From Bimastos eiseni (taxonomy: Eukaryota; Annelida; Clitellata; Crassiclitellata; Lumbricidae): DNA of 64,000 nucleotides. Positions 1 to 14,868 of the stretch are shown one piece after another. Where the stretch lies: the NCBI GenBank assembly GCA_959347315.1, contig OY365806.1, positions 25,567,516-25,631,515 of the forward strand, read 5' to 3'. The notes below the pieces were generated by a model. The model searched no databases, was not told the DNA's origin, and was given only the letters and a program-made list of their open reading frames with translations. Numbering within the stretch: the first letter of the stretch is position 1; the number at the start of each line of letters is the position of its first letter. The translations under genes and the position numbers were made by a program.

Positions 1-2222
1 GAGAACTCAGTGCGTATGTCCTCATTACAACAGCCTCACTGCGAACAAACATGTCAAATTAATTCAGACACCACGCGTCAAACGTTTAATTAGTGATAAA
101 TTGCGCTGCACAACTCCTACAGAGGATAGCAAATTCTAGTGTCATTTACAATAGACATAAATCATAAACTTAACAGAGACAATTAACCAAATGTGGAAAG
201 TTGGCGATGCCATAATTATCAGCAGACAATAAGTTGTATCGACCGACCACAATCTTTTCTTCCTTTCAACTGTTTTTCGTGAACGATATGGACCAAAGTG
301 TTATCAGCATGGCAAAGCTCAACAACTCTTCTTCTTATGCCCTCCTCCCCGATGCATCAAGACCCAGCGAGAGAGATAGATGAGCCCTGGTTATGACAGG
401 CCAAGTAGGGTGACCCCAAATGGTAGATGCATAGATATATGTATCATACATACAGTCACAAGAGATACATACATACATGCATAGATGCATACATACGTAC
501 GTACGTATACAGACAGACAGGCAGGCAGGCAGACATTACAATTTTCTCCTATTATTTATATATAAATGTGAGCTCATGTATGTATATAAAAGCCCCGCCT
601 ATAGGCCTATGTCAACCATAAACCTAAATTTTATGCCAAAACTAAAACTTATCATGAACAATAATTTTATAAATCCTAAAAGAGTTACTTTTGTGGTGAG
701 ATGCGGTCAAAAACCCCAATGAACAACCAGTCATTGATTGACACCCAGAGCCGATACTACACAAGTAACACAACATGTTCGGAGATACTGATGTAGCATA
801 GAAGAAGATCGAGCTACTACAGGCGATGATGAACCGCAACATCATGCGGTCCCTCCTCGCAGGTCACACCTATGCTTATATCCAGGGCAGTAGAATTTCA
901 TTTTAAAACTTAGATATTTAGAGCTTTTAAACCTAAAATTCAGGTGTCAAGGTTTTAGATCTTTAAGGTTGGTTGCGTTGTCTAGATTAGATTAATTGCG
1001 TGCTGTGGTTAATTATACTAAGGCTTTTAGCCTAATATGCTAACGTAAGAGCCGAATTCACAAATGTGGTGGCTCTGTTCATAAAAACTGGAGCCCCAGT
1101 CCCACATTATCACAACAAAAGGACACATTTCAGGCGTGTTACAAGCCAACGTGTATTTTCACAGTCACACTAGTAGTAATTGAAATCAATAGGCCTATTT
1201 CAATTGTGGAAATAATTATCATTTCAATTCCCATTAGGCCTAAGTTATGAAGCCTTGATTTCAACTTCGATTGAATTTCAATTGCTAAAATAATTTGAAT
1301 TTGAATTCCGATTATAGTTATAAGATTTCAATTACCATGAGTAGGCCCCTTGCCTTGTGCTCTCAGCTGTCGCGTCCCAAACTCTCATAACCATGTTCAG
1401 ACCAGACATCGTCACGTCGAGTAGGCAACACCTGTAATCCATCCCATGTACAAGAATTCTTTTGTGTAAATCGCCAAAGATATTAAACGAAATGTCGGAA
1501 TAGCCTATTTTAATAATTTTAAATTAATTTTTATCTTAATTTTTACACATTTTGATTGAGGGTAACTGTCTCCACTCAACGATAGATTATCCAGGAAAAT
1601 CGTGTGCATTCTTCAACACGTTTTGCTTTAGTTTGCTTTAATTTTGTGATTTGACCATCTAGCGAAAACTTTTAAAATACGATTGTCTCAGTTTTGTGGA
1701 CAACAATGGATAACTCTGTTGCAATATTGCACTGCGGCCACCTTGCGATTAGTTATTTAATGCATCCCATTGTTGTCCTAGCTAGTTCAGAACCCGAACT
1801 TCATAGGATTATCATTTAGTTATCTTATTATGTACTTGCTTTTACATCTGATAATAGTCAGTAAACAGATTATTTATTTTTATCAACAACCAAATCTACA
1901 TAATAATTATATGCTAATAATCAACTGCTGCAAGTAACAAATTCTATTTGATCCTCTTTTCTAATCTAATAATTTGTATAGCTACAAGTTCATGGTCGCT
2001 GCTCGGTCTTTGGTCGGTCCATGTCAAGATCCAAAATTAACAACTTTATTTGGTAGCCCATCATTATCGCTAATAATAGTATCATAGACCTTTGATATGA
2101 CTACTTTATTGTCGAAATTTCTATAAACAATAATTATTATTGGCATAATTACAACTATGAAGTTAATTTAATTGTAAATTTATATTAAATAAGCTTGATC
2201 AGTGTAGGCTTAGGCCCTACGC
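1..2222. other. No gene seen
   Basis: AT-rich sequence with short tetranucleotide runs (TACA/GCAG, 425-540) and AATTTCAATT-like words around 1190-1340. No exon with splice support. It could hold the upstream promoter or 5' non-coding exons of DLGAP. Confidence 0.5.
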
Positions 2223-2560
2223 CAGAGGTGCAAAAAACTAAGATTTAAAAAAATCAAAAGTTGTCTTTTTGTTTTTTGTTTTTGGGGTCTATTTGTGTTT
2301 TTCGTTTTTAGGTTTCCTTTGTATTTTGCCAAAACAGTTTTGTTATAAAAAGCATCAAAGCATGTAAAAGAACCCCAACTTGCTTTTATAATTGATTTAG
2401 CTTGATTTCGGACTGAATAACATACAATTAGTAGTGCAATAGTAATATTAGAAAATTGAATAAAAATATTTAAAAAACCAAAGAAAATTGCCATTTTTCT
2501 TATCCTTTGGTTTTTGTTAAAAAACCAAACAACCAACGAACCAACATGTTTGAAGCCGTG
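2223..2560. mobile_element. hAT-type MITE, family A copy 1
   Basis: 338 bp. Ends CAGAGGTGCAAA... and, reversed, CACGGCTTCAAACATG. Flanked by CCCTACGC and GCCTACGC (7 of 8 match). Same family as the element at 51316-51653, opposite orientation. Confidence 0.75.
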
Positions 2561-2585
2561 GCCTACGCCTAGTAGGCCGATGTGT

Positions 2586-2603
2586 GTGTGTGTATATATA
2601 TAC

Positions 2604-2652
<49 letters not shown>
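2586..2652. repeat. (TG)n/(TA)n microsatellite
   Basis: Near-pure TA repeat after a short TG run, directly downstream of the family A MITE. Confidence 0.95.
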
Positions 2653-2654
<2 letters not shown>

Positions 2655-2967
2655 CCAAGTCAGCCAACCGTAATACAACCGGAAGTAGGCCTCCCTAGGC
2701 TTGGTCGTCATAGTGACACACGCTAATTTACATCAAGAATTGTAAACACTTACGACGTTTGTAAACATTACATTTAAGCACAATGAATTCGAGCTTAAAC
2801 CGATCGCACAATGTAATATTCTAAAGAATTTAGTGTCTGGAATATCAGTCGATGAACAGTTTGACCAAAATTGACATTTGAGCAGAAGCGACGTAGGCAA
2901 GCCTATAATATTATACGCCTATCTATAGGATCCTAAAGACCGAACAGCTGAACTAAACGTGTTGAAA

Positions 2968-4189
2968 ATGGCCCGTGTTGGGCTTTCCAGGCCCAAAGCA
3001 CTGCACGGTCTGGAGATCGTAGGTCAGGGCATAGAAGTCTCCAAGTACGGTGCCTATGGCAGTATCTATGCGGACACTTACGACGTGCGTACATCGCGTT
3101 CAGCGTATTTCGAATTCGTGGGTCACGATCATCTGCAACAAATATCGATCGATGCAACTAAGGGTTTCCAGCATAGGCCTATGCCGCGAATAGATGGGGC
3201 AGCTCTGATGACATTCGAGTCGCTGGCCATTCCCATGGGACTGCTGAAGAGAGGAGGGTCTGTATCGAGGAAAGTGACTCAGAGGCCTGCAGGCTCTCCC
3301 GAATCGCTTAGATCGTTAGTCTGGGGGGAAAACTCTGAACACGAAAATGGACTCAGGCTAGAAGTCAACGAACCTATTGACGTCACACAAATGAGTGCCA
3401 AGATTGGGATCAAAACAGGGTTAATGAGTTCATCCTTTCAGAGTAATGTTCCATCTGCAAAATCCACAATGCCAGACAATTTTCCTGTAGAGGATCAGGC
3501 GAGCAACGTGCAAAGAGAAACATTTTGTGAAGAAAATAAGAAGCTGCCACTTCAGAAATGTCAGCCAAATGGAAATGTCGCTGAACTCAAATCCGATATC
3601 CAAATCAACAACCTGCTCCCAATCTGGAACCGGCATTGCACCTATTCAGATCAAAGACAAAGAAACCTTCAGTCTCCAATTTATCGAGGTGATGGGGTCT
3701 ATAAGAACCCATGGTCTGCATTTCATTTGGACACGGCGCAATCCTTCCGAAAGGTAGTCACCCCAATGAAGCCTTCATTTCCCGTGAGGCAGTCCAGAAA
3801 ATCCGCTCAACTTCCTCGACCTCTTAGTTCCATCACTCTGAATTCCCATGCTCAGGAAAACTGTTATACCCAGATGAGTGCTCGCAGTTTACCCAGGGAA
3901 AGTTCATCATATCACAACACATTATTTGTTGTTGGGCATAACAACAATTCTCCTCAAGTTAACACCCCATCTGTGACAACCATCGGAACTGCTGGAGCCC
4001 TGTCTCATAGAAACACTGATTCCGAATCGGGAGTGGTTCTTGGGCTACGAGGTGTCAAGCTTTCAAGTAAATCGAATGGAAGAATCACACAGAGAGGCGA
4101 GCATAAGACTGAAGCACTATCTGGAGATTGCATGAACAAGAGGTTCCTCAGTCGTGCCACAAATGAACACTTTACCAAATATCTGACTG
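2968..4189 (+). CDS. DLGAP: DLGAP coding exon 1 (N-terminal 407 residues)
   Basis: A 427-codon open frame runs to a stop at 4240-4242, but a GTGAGA donor at 4190 allows exit in phase 1, which the acceptor at 15030 fits exactly. The encoded segment is rich in Ser, Asn and Gln and has no recognised domain. An alternative is a separate single-exon gene that stops at 4242; the phase match and similar composition favour joining. Confidence 0.6.
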
Positions 4190-6173
4190 GTGAGAAACGT
4201 TTGGAATGTTCTGGAAAATGTAATGATATCAATTTCATCTAAACTAATGCACCTATTAATAGATTACTTAAACTGATATCTGGAGCTCTTTGCTGTATAA
4301 ATTTGCTATATCACCCAAAACTCACAAACATATACAGTCGGCAAGTGGATGCAAGCAGCATTGTAGTCGGTTTGTAAAGATAAGTGCTTATCTGCGTAAT
4401 TTGATTCGTGGAAATGTGACCTGTCATGTGACCAATGCTGAAGAAAGATGGAGGTGTAGGCTGTACATCCCCATTAATATATTCTTAGCCTTTAGCGCAA
4501 TTGTTCATTTTCCTATTAGGGTCTACGCTAATAGTTATTGGCTAGTCGTGTTCATCTTAATTAGTGTTAAGATCTTATTGTTTCTGTAAATTAAATTGTA
4601 TTTCACTGCATGGGACCTATTAATTATTATTATTATAGATACTAGGACGTTAAATAATTATTGTCTGTCGGTCTGTTAATCCGACCCTCAATCCATCGAT
4701 TCGTTCATACATCTATATCAAGTTTGATTGATTGATTGGTCGCCAGTCTGTCAATCCGATCGTGCATCTGACCGTCCTTGCGTACGGTTGAGATTCAATC
4801 TAGGGTTGAGATCATTTTTAAGCTGAAATGGGTGCTGTCAGGCTCAGCTGACGAATGACGTAGTGAGAACTATTACAGAGCTCTGGCCACATTGTTCAAA
4901 GCCGTGTGCGCTGAAGAATTCATCGAATAGACCTAGAATAAACGGCTACTTGTGAGCTTAGGGGCCGTCCATAAATGACACCACGCGCCTATGGGGGATG
5001 GGTGTTACACATTTGAGACGATGAGAGGGGGCCGGCTAAAGCCTTTCATCTTTAAGGAATGCAGCATAAGATTGTAATAAAATTATATTTTCTCCATTTT
5101 TCTTCTCTTCGTTCTACTATTATAGTTTCAAGTATTTGTATAGTCAGGGTTTCAATTGTAAAATTTGAACCTGGGGGGGGGGTTGAACATTTTTCACATG
5201 TCAATTAAGATGTCGCGACCAGAATTTATATGAAACTGAAACAGATGTAGGCCAATGGGCTAAATTGTAGAGACCTAGAGTTACTGTGGGTGTGTGTGCC
5301 ACTCAAAGCTGATCTGGGGTTTGCTGGACCCCCCCCCCCCCCAAGGTAGGCCTAATCTTTCAGAATTAACTGGCTGGGTTGAAAAACGAACTGGGGGAGG
5401 GGTTGAACTCTCCCAACCCCCGACAATTCAATCACTGTGTATAGTTATAACTCTTTTTTGATAATTATAAGAAAATTTGAATCACATTTTGAACATCTGG
5501 TTTTTCGGAGGGGTCAGGGCTTGGTTCCATCATATTTGAGGGGGTTAAGACATTTGTGACGACGCACGCGTGACGAAGGGGGATGAGGGTTAAAAATCGT
5601 CAAAAATTGCGTGAAGTCATTTATGTACGGCCCCTTGATGTCCAAAATCCTAATTAGCTAAAAACATAATTAGGCGTAATCGAATTGAAAAAGTAAAAAA
5701 GCCTTAAAATGTGGATGTTTGAGATTTATTAGGTTTCTTAAAAGAGATTAAAAAGCCCAAAAAACTAGGCTTATTAATAGAATGCTACACCTTGCTTGTA
5801 AGGAAATAGAGGTGTACATTTTAGATTTAATTAGGCATCATTTAGTACTTGTAAAATACGTGATGGTGATGCTACGTAGGCTTATGCTAATCCTCTAGTA
5901 TTTCTTCAGTAACTTTGTAGGCTATATAATACTCCATATAAATCTATGTAGCCTAATTATTGGACTACCAAAACCCCATTAGGCTTAATTTAAACAGTCA
6001 TTAGCCTAAAACATGTGTCTTTGTAGTCAGACATAATAATAAGGCCTAATGAAAGGCAGAGAAACTGAGAGAGTGGTGAGTGAGTGAGTGGGTGAGTGGG
6101 TGAGTGGGTGAGTGGGTGAGTGAGTGAGTGGGTGAGTGAGTGAGTGAGTGAGTGAGTGAGTGAGTGAGTGAGT

Positions 6174-6258
<85 letters not shown>

Positions 6259-9200
6259 ATAGTGAATATGATGTTGCGTGTCATAATATACAGAATATAC
6301 GTAGGCCCACGCTCCTACACATGTATATTGCTATTGTCACTATGAGATTTTTTAGCGGAAATGTTCGTGTCCAATCACAGTTCTGCCTCAACGCTAGACA
6401 ACAATGGAAGCCTTCACCAACATTTCTCTCCCCCCGCCTCTTCTATCCGTACCACAAGAGCTGCCATTTGGTAGCTGCGGGCCTCTTTAACTAGGGGCCT
6501 ACATGCCAGGTGTGACATTGTGACTCACGCCAAACGAGCTATCTCACCCCGATCAAATCCTGCGGCCATGGGGTGTGGGTGGGTTGAGTCTCACCAGAGA
6601 CACACACAGACAGATATAGAGAGCGACAGAGAGAGACAGAGACGTTTGAATGTTGTTGTAGTACGTCGATACTTGTAGGATATTGGGTTTTAACTTGCCC
6701 CACATACCGAATAGTTGCATTCGTTTACCTTAGATCTATAGGAGGCCTAGTGGTTGAATAGGCCTACGTCGTAGCCTATGTGGTGCACATTTTCTCAGCT
6801 GTCTCGCCCGCATAACCGGCGTGTTTGGACCAACGACCTCTGATAATAACGGTTTGGACTGGATTTCTGCAGTCGGTCACACGATATTTCGCCATTTTTA
6901 GCATATTTTGAGTCGTTTTCGTATTGCGGCGTATTCTGGGTGTTTGACGATCTTCAACAGACATATTTTTGGCATTTCTGAGTATTTTTGTCGCGGATAT
7001 CGGAATGTGTATTGTTTGAACCTTGAACTTGAATGTGACAATGTTTATCTATTCATACGTTAGCGATGGATTCCTGTGCGATGACGCGAATATTTGCAAC
7101 CGACTTATGTAGGTCGCCTTAGAATCATACCATTAGAACTGAATTTGACGCCATAGAAGTTAACGGCGAGTTTGAGTTCCGTTGTGGTATACATTTCGGG
7201 CTTGGGTGCTACAGAAGTTAACTGCGCTAGTACTTCATGTCAACTGAGACTTCATGTCGCTATAGCAGTTTTTCGACGATATATATGCTCGGCGTTTTGG
7301 AGGTTATTAACGAAAGATGCTTGCGGTTGATGTTATGGTGCAAAACTTAAGGCCGGTTATATTAAAGTTCATAGATAACCGGTGGAATTAATTTATAAAA
7401 CGACTCAGTTCTGCTTACTGATTTGCAGAACAAAGGAGAGTTAACTGCATTCAATTGAATCTCACAACATTGAATCATATAAGAATATATGAGCAGCTGA
7501 AATTAACAAAATATGACACTATGATGATTTCACGATTGGAGCTAGTGACGTCAAGTTATGCCCTTAAGGTGTCTACAACTACAGAAGGCACTGAATTTTA
7601 AAATATAATTTGTATCCATAATTGACTTGAGGAAAGATTTTAGTTTGGTTGTGGCTTTGTTAATTGTAAACGTGGCTAAAGGATTATCTGGGGTGAAAGA
7701 TGACATTGCGGATTGCAAAAGTGGAGGAACACCACCGATCAGGACAAATGTCTGTGGCAACACCACTTGTAGTTATAATGGAAGCGACAGAACCAGAGGC
7801 AGAGGTGGTTGGAATTCCTGGTCTTGTGAGGGAAATGATTGGACGATTTTCTTGCAATGGTTAGTAGTAAAGTTATTGCTATATTATTATTGGTTTTTAG
7901 TAGTGGTAGTTGTAGTCGTATTAATATTATTATTGTAATGTATTGTAAAGTAAAATATGTTATCATCATCACTGGGTCCTGATGTTAGCCATTTGGCGGT
8001 AATGGGTATGAATAGAATGATCAAGTCAGATGTGGTAGAATATATAAAGCTAGATTTATAGTAATAATTATTATTTGGACTATTGGTTTTTTATTGAGCT
8101 TATGATATACTAGGCCTTTGGACCCGACTCTGCATGGATTATCTCTACCTTTTTATATAGTTCATGCTTGATTTGCATAGTTGGTCCACCTTCAGATAAT
8201 GTGCTTTTGCTGTTGCTCACTTCAGGTCTATGCCATATTCCCCTCTAACTATTGCTCTGATAAGTCATCTGGCAAAAGTGTTGATAATAGTGTTGGCAGA
8301 AAGATTGAGAAACCAAGTTGAGGAATACTTGGCGGATGAACCGGCAGAATTCTGGAAAGGGAGAGGCACCATTCAGCAGATTCTGGCCTTGAGACTTGTA
8401 GCAGAGAAACAAGGCAGACAAAAATTGCAACTGTTTCGTAGGCTTCAGGAAAGCATTTGACAGTGTTGACCAAACTGTGATGTTGGCATTTCTGCAGTCT
8501 TAGGCAGTTGACAGGGTCTGATTCAATTGCTTAAGGACATAAACAGTACTTTGCAAAGCCACAGCCAAACTTAAACCTTTCCTCAAGTCAATTGCAAACA
8601 GTATGGGTGGACAGGATACTCAGAATAGGATGGATTTGGAAGGTCAGTTATGATGAACTGTCAGAAGAATTGATATGACAGAAGATCTCATTGCACAAAG
8701 TCCTCCAGAGAAATCTAGGTTTGTTGGACATATCTGCAGAATGAAAAATGTAAGAAAACTTTGAACGCTGATTTATTGGAATAATGGAGGAAACAAACAA
8801 GTGAGGAAGACCAAACGGGGAACTGACATGTGACATTGAAGAATGGGGTGAAACAAATCTCCGAAGTTTAGTCATACTGCGATGAAGAAAGGGGTGTGGA
8901 GAGATGTGGTCAGAAAGGCATCAGACACCTTCTGCGATGAGCCCATCGTTGTTGATTCATTTATTTTGTCTTCATTCACATTGTTTATCCAGGATATTTT
9001 GGTCTTCCTTTGCTTCTATTTCCTTTGAATTTTGCATGTAGTGAATTGTTTTATGTTAGATCAAATGACATTACTTCCACATGGTCAGCCAGCCCAACAG
9101 AGTCTTTGCTGAAGTGATTTTGTCCATAATTAGCTTGTTGTATATACCTAGTAACTATCATAATTATGTCATCGTTTCTAATTTTCTATTGTCTTGATAT

Positions 9201-12200
9201 TATTGCAGTTTTCTATAGCAAACTAATTTCGACCATAAGGGTTCTTTTTTTCATCATACTTTGTATTGTCCTTCAAGATGATTCATATGGAAAATGGTTT
9301 ATATTATCCCATGTATTTTAATATTTTTGTCTTGGTTTTCTATGTTTTTCCACGTTTTGCATATCCTGTTGATTTTCCAAATGTTTGTGATGTGACTAAA
9401 ATTGTTCTGTGTGTGTCATTTTTGCTGTTGCACTCTGTGGTTATTATACCCTCAACATAGCGGACTTCAACTACCTGTGTAATGGCTTTTCCATGGATAC
9501 TCATAGCTATTGGTGTATGGTTTTTATAGCCTTTTTAGTTTTCTGTTTATTGATTATAAAACAGTCTTCTGCTGGTTTTGTCTATCTACGTGTATCATAA
9601 GATCTTGTAGTTACGCTGTGCGTCGAGTGACGAAGCCACATTTATTTTCCAGTTCGCTAGTTTGTTCCTCCAGATTCCAGCCTTGTTGTGCACTGCGTTT
9701 CATCACGGTATCAAATACTAGATTAAACAAGTATGATGGTGTGATTCATCTGTGGTTATTCTGCCCATGCATTGTGCTTTATCCTTCTTCTTCTGTTGAT
9801 CACATCTCCTACCTTTTACTCTAGAAAGTTTGGCATCTCTACCTTTGTCTACAGTTACTAAACTGCTAGAACTGTAGGACTATTTATGTATCGAAACTAT
9901 CGATGTTAGGGCGAGTAGACAATTTCTACCGGATACCGAATCCGAGTATTTGGATGCACTATTTGTCAGAGCCGAGTACGAACCGAATAGTAGTGGCAAC
10001 TCTAGCTTGGCGAGTTCCATCCACAGGCAAAGCTTAAAACTTTTGACTTTCGTCCCTTTTGCCATTTCGAGTAATGAAAATTAGCCAAATAAATGCTTGT
10101 GCTTGCAATAACTACTAATGCAGCTTTAAAGTTTAAATTTTGGTGTTCAGAGTGTTAAATGTTCATAAATGATTATCGAATAAAATTTTTTAAATTTTAA
10201 CTGTTTATGTGTGTAATATTTGCCTAGGCGAAAACTTCCGAATAGTCCAAAAAACGGGATATTTTGGCCGAGGCAAATGTCCGGGACGATTTCCGGTTAT
10301 GCCCTATTCGATGTTTAATTTATGTTTGAAGCGTTCCTTCTGTTCTTCTATTGCTAATTGGCCTCCAAGTAGTTTTATCTGTACTTCGTGCTTTCAATTT
10401 ATCTTGAAAGCTTCAACTGCATCTCCACACTGAACATAGCTTCATCCAGTTGTTGCCGTTTCTTAGTTTTCTTTTCATCCTGTAGTGTATCAGTTAAATG
10501 TTTTGGTCTTTAGTTAACTGCTCTTTGTTTTATGCTGTTTCTTTTCTGTATGAGCTTTGATTGCTATCCCTCTAGCTTGTGTAACTATATTGTTGACTTT
10601 TTGTATAATTGTACTCATAAGCTAGTGCACTGATGAACCGTTTTGACCCCACGGGATAAGTTATTCTTGAAGACAAGGGCTGAAATTTCAGTCAACTCCA
10701 AAGCAATGACTAAAGATTTATTGACAATTATTAACTGGGTTATTGTGTTAATATTTTTTATATAATAATCATAATGAATAATCTCTTGTATCTATGTGCG
10801 AGTGTATTCACATTGTGAAATAAAGAGTCAAGTTACGAACAAGTAGTTATATAAACAGGTCACTGACTTTGTCTCGTCCTTCATTTGCACACAAATTGCA
10901 ATGTTATGCGATCTTGGGCAGGCCACTTAAAATCATCAGCTTGCAGACCTCGTGCATCACGTGGGCCACATGTTGGACAGCACTGCCTGCATGCAGTCCT
11001 GTTTGCTGAGCGATGTGTTCCTCTCTATCTCCTACTTCATTCATTTATTCTGAGCATTTATATAGCGCCTTTTCAAGCACCTGCTCAGGAGCACTCCCAG
11101 CCCTTTTCTGTATTTCTGTCTGATTTCTTTCTACTTCATGTTCTTGGCATCATACTAGATGCTTTGTGTTGGTTAAAGCATTCTATTTGGTGGTTATTAA
11201 CCTGGGGTTCCATTGCAGTTCACTTTCAGTTCTTTGAGGTGTGATGAAAGGTCCAGTACATTTGTGATTCTGCACTCTGACAAGGAGTATTGAAACCTCT
11301 AAATTGCTTAAAGGTTATAAATCCTTAGAAAGAGATCCTTGATATGCAGCATGATGACATTGCAAAATGGCTTTCAAAGTGAAGACATCAATTGGAGAAT
11401 TTGTGGACATCACAAAATAGCGGCATTCCCAAGCAGTTCAATAGAGCAGTAGGTCTACTTGTTCCATTTGCAGCAAGATATCCATTCTTCTTCTTGTCAA
11501 AACCGTGTTTTGAAACTGCCTCGATGTTCAGCACGACAAGCGCTTCACTCTCTCCAAAACGAAGCCCCATGCACTTAATTGAGAAGAAGCAAGAACAATA
11601 GTCACTTTAAAATTATTTAATATTTTCTTATATTTTTGAATATTTGTGTCAAGAAACATTTCCTTAATCATGCTATTAGACCTTGGCAATCCAGGCGGCA
11701 TAGAGCAGCAATGGTATTAATGAATAGTAGTAATAATAAGTTTTATCATTGTTCTTATCATCAGAGGTAGGAGGGAGGAAATCTGGCCATGCCTCACTTG
11801 ATTTTGGAGGAAGAGACACCAATGCGTTTTGTGTATAAACAATCAGATATATGTATGAACCTGGCCACACATATAGTGTCTAGGTATTGTTTGGCTGGCC
11901 TTGTACATTGAACGTCAATGAAATAGATTTGCTTGGACTGAGGCTTTGATTTGAATATTGATTTGAACCATAGTCGATTAACGACCTCTGCTGTTCTGCA
12001 GACACCGACGACATATAGTAATATGTCGACGGATCATGTTTAATGCAGCCTACATCTGTATACAATTATACATGTATGTAATAATGCTTGGACAAGTTGA
12101 TAGACAGATGGCATGCAGACATCAATGTTATTTGAGTTTAGAAAATCACTGGTTTTTATCTAGTTCAGTGTCAATCATTTGTGTTTTTTTTAATAATCAT

Positions 12201-13288
12201 TTTACTTTAGGTTTTACTCATAGAATAATTTCAGTTCTAGTTCTATTTTCTACGGTCTATAGTTTTTGTTGAAGATTTCAATATCGTTCCTGTTTAATGT
12301 TTATATTATTTCTGCATAAATTCTTTTTCTTTTTTATTTATTTTTTGTTCACAATGTATTTCTAGTTTTCATTGTCGTAGACAATTGTCGTATCTTTTCG
12401 TTCTCATTTAAGTTTCATTCATGAAAACAACACTGACAGAAGACAGTCACACTCTCATTGAAAATAGCAGTCAGACAAATAAGACACCCACACATGCATG
12501 TATACACACACATGCACACACACACACACACACACACACGCACGCACACCTACACACACGCATGCACACCTACACACTCAGACTTGCAGGCAGAGGTTAG
12601 TCAGTGGCTAACTAACTCTAGATTTCTATAGGATATATGATGGCATTTTGTTCCAAGTGATCAATGCATTCTTATAACCTGCTGCTATGATTATCTAGTA
12701 ACCTTGGGTAGCCCTGCCTGTGGTACCTATATGGTCCCTGTAGGGTTTTTTCTATGTTCCTATTGTTCCCAGCTCATGTGTACCATCTATTATTTAAAAG
12801 TATCTGTCATTAACTGTTATGTTGAGTTCAATAAAAACACTTGGTTATTTTAACTCGTTTATTGATATCCAACAATACACACACACACAAAAATAAACTG
12901 GCTTCATAGCAATAGAAGCACAAAAATTCGCTAAAGGAGGTAGAGCACAACGTTAACTGGAAGAATGAGGGATAACATGGGGACCCAAGGGAGGAATATC
13001 CCGCTAGAGGGAACCCCAAGAAAAGACTGTAAAATACTTGTAATCACTAATACAGGTTATGGTTATTTATATGACACCTGTTGGAAAGCTATGTTGTGAG
13101 ACAGTATAGGACATAGAATGAGACAAAATGGCCAACCAATAGCTAGAATGGCTGCTATGTCTGACTCTGTCTGTGTGTCTATATGTATGTCTTACTAATT
13201 ACTATCTCAATCATCATCAACATCACTGATTGTCATAGTGTCACTATGTCTGTCAGCCCATCATGGTGTCAGAAAAATTGGATGATGG

Positions 13289-13320
<32 letters not shown>

Positions 13321-14812
13321 ATATTTGGTTATGTTATAGAAATTTATGTGAATTTAATGTAAAACTGATTTACTGAATTCTTGATGGTGCACTCTGATGT
13401 TTCTCGTAGGAACAATCAGTATTCAATTGTCTGATCGATTTGATGATTGATTTTTTCCTCTGAGCTTGACCATCGGCACTGCAGTGTCCACTGTCCAGTC
13501 TTAGGACCGACCATGGACTTCTTGATTTAAAGTGCATTGAAGCTGAAAGTAGTTATAAAGAGAGCCATTCCTTTCAGGTCTAATAATTATCTGGTTTGAC
13601 TTAGGGATGAACCGAGTTTGAATTTCGTGCTGAGTCCGAGTATTGCGAGTTCAATTTTGTCGATCTCGAGTCCAAATTTTGAGTATTTAAAAAGTCTCAT
13701 TCTCTCGATGTTTAGTTTGGCAGTTTACACAACTTTATGATTTTTTTCTCTAGTTTGCCCTAGGAAGTTGTAACTAGAAAGTACTAATGGTAGCACTATT
13801 TGTGTTTTTTGTTAGGTCGACTGTCGTTTTGTTAATAAAAATAACAGTATTTGTATTTTTAGTTAGGTCTAATGTTGTTTTGTAAATTAAAGAATCCGAG
13901 CCAAGTTCGGAAGCGAGTTTCGGTTCATCCCTAGTTTGACTATGTAATTTCTGATTCTCCAATTACTGCTATTGGCATGAAGTATTTGCAGCTCCATTTT
14001 TTTAAAGCCTGATTTCAGACTTAAATGGAAGTATCAATGTACACACATTTTATTTACTGAGTGTTTGGCTGCTAGAGGGACAGAAATCTTGAATTATGTT
14101 TTTGCGGTCTTTAACTTGCAAGGTTGACGTTGTAGCATACTAACCACTAGAGAAGTGTACAGAGTATTTCACAGTTATTCACAGCCTACCTATTACAGAC
14201 TCTTTTCTGCTGGAAGTTGTTGAGTGTGTTTTGAGTCCAGTGTATTATTAAGGAGTCCATAAACTAACCCTGGGCTATCATGGCGTCTGATTGTAAGTTG
14301 TTTGTATGCCTTTGCAGGAAGACATGTGCATGCATAGACTGGTCCCTGACTAGACTATGTATACAGTAGGTATACAGTATACTGTATACTGGTATACAGT
14401 AGGTATACACTGGTTTCAAGAATACAAACATACATCTGTATCATCTCTGTAATTCCTTTATGTTTCGTCTGTATTATTTCACGAACTCTGTATAAGGTCC
14501 TGTATCAGTTAAAGTGCATTTTGCATGGATATAGAGATGGATTTGAATGTATATAGATATTAATTTTAATTTAAATAAGCTATCTATTAAATCAGTGCGT
14601 GCATTCAAAAGTGTCTGCTCAATCTGTGCATTACTTATATTATCTAATTAATCTAATCTGAGTAAGTACTTTCTATAGTGCATTTGCCATAATACTCGAG
14701 GGATCAATCGATGATTGTTGCTTGAAGCAAACTGTTGCAAAAATTGTACCTCAAAAGAGATAATGAATTAAAATTAAAAATTGCAACAGTCTTTAGCCAG
14801 TTATCTCTTGAA

Positions 14813-14868
<56 letters not shown>

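Noticed and set aside
2514..2726. Overlapping frames reading YIYIYI
   Set aside because: Translation of the TA microsatellite.
6027..6284. 85-codon minus frame of SLSLSL/LTHSLTHS repeats
   Set aside because: Pure translation of the GA/GAGT microsatellite.
11392..11601. 69-codon plus frame and 60-codon minus frame
   Set aside because: Briefly considered as a hAT transposase C-terminus or exon; the dimerisation motif is absent and no splice sites fit.
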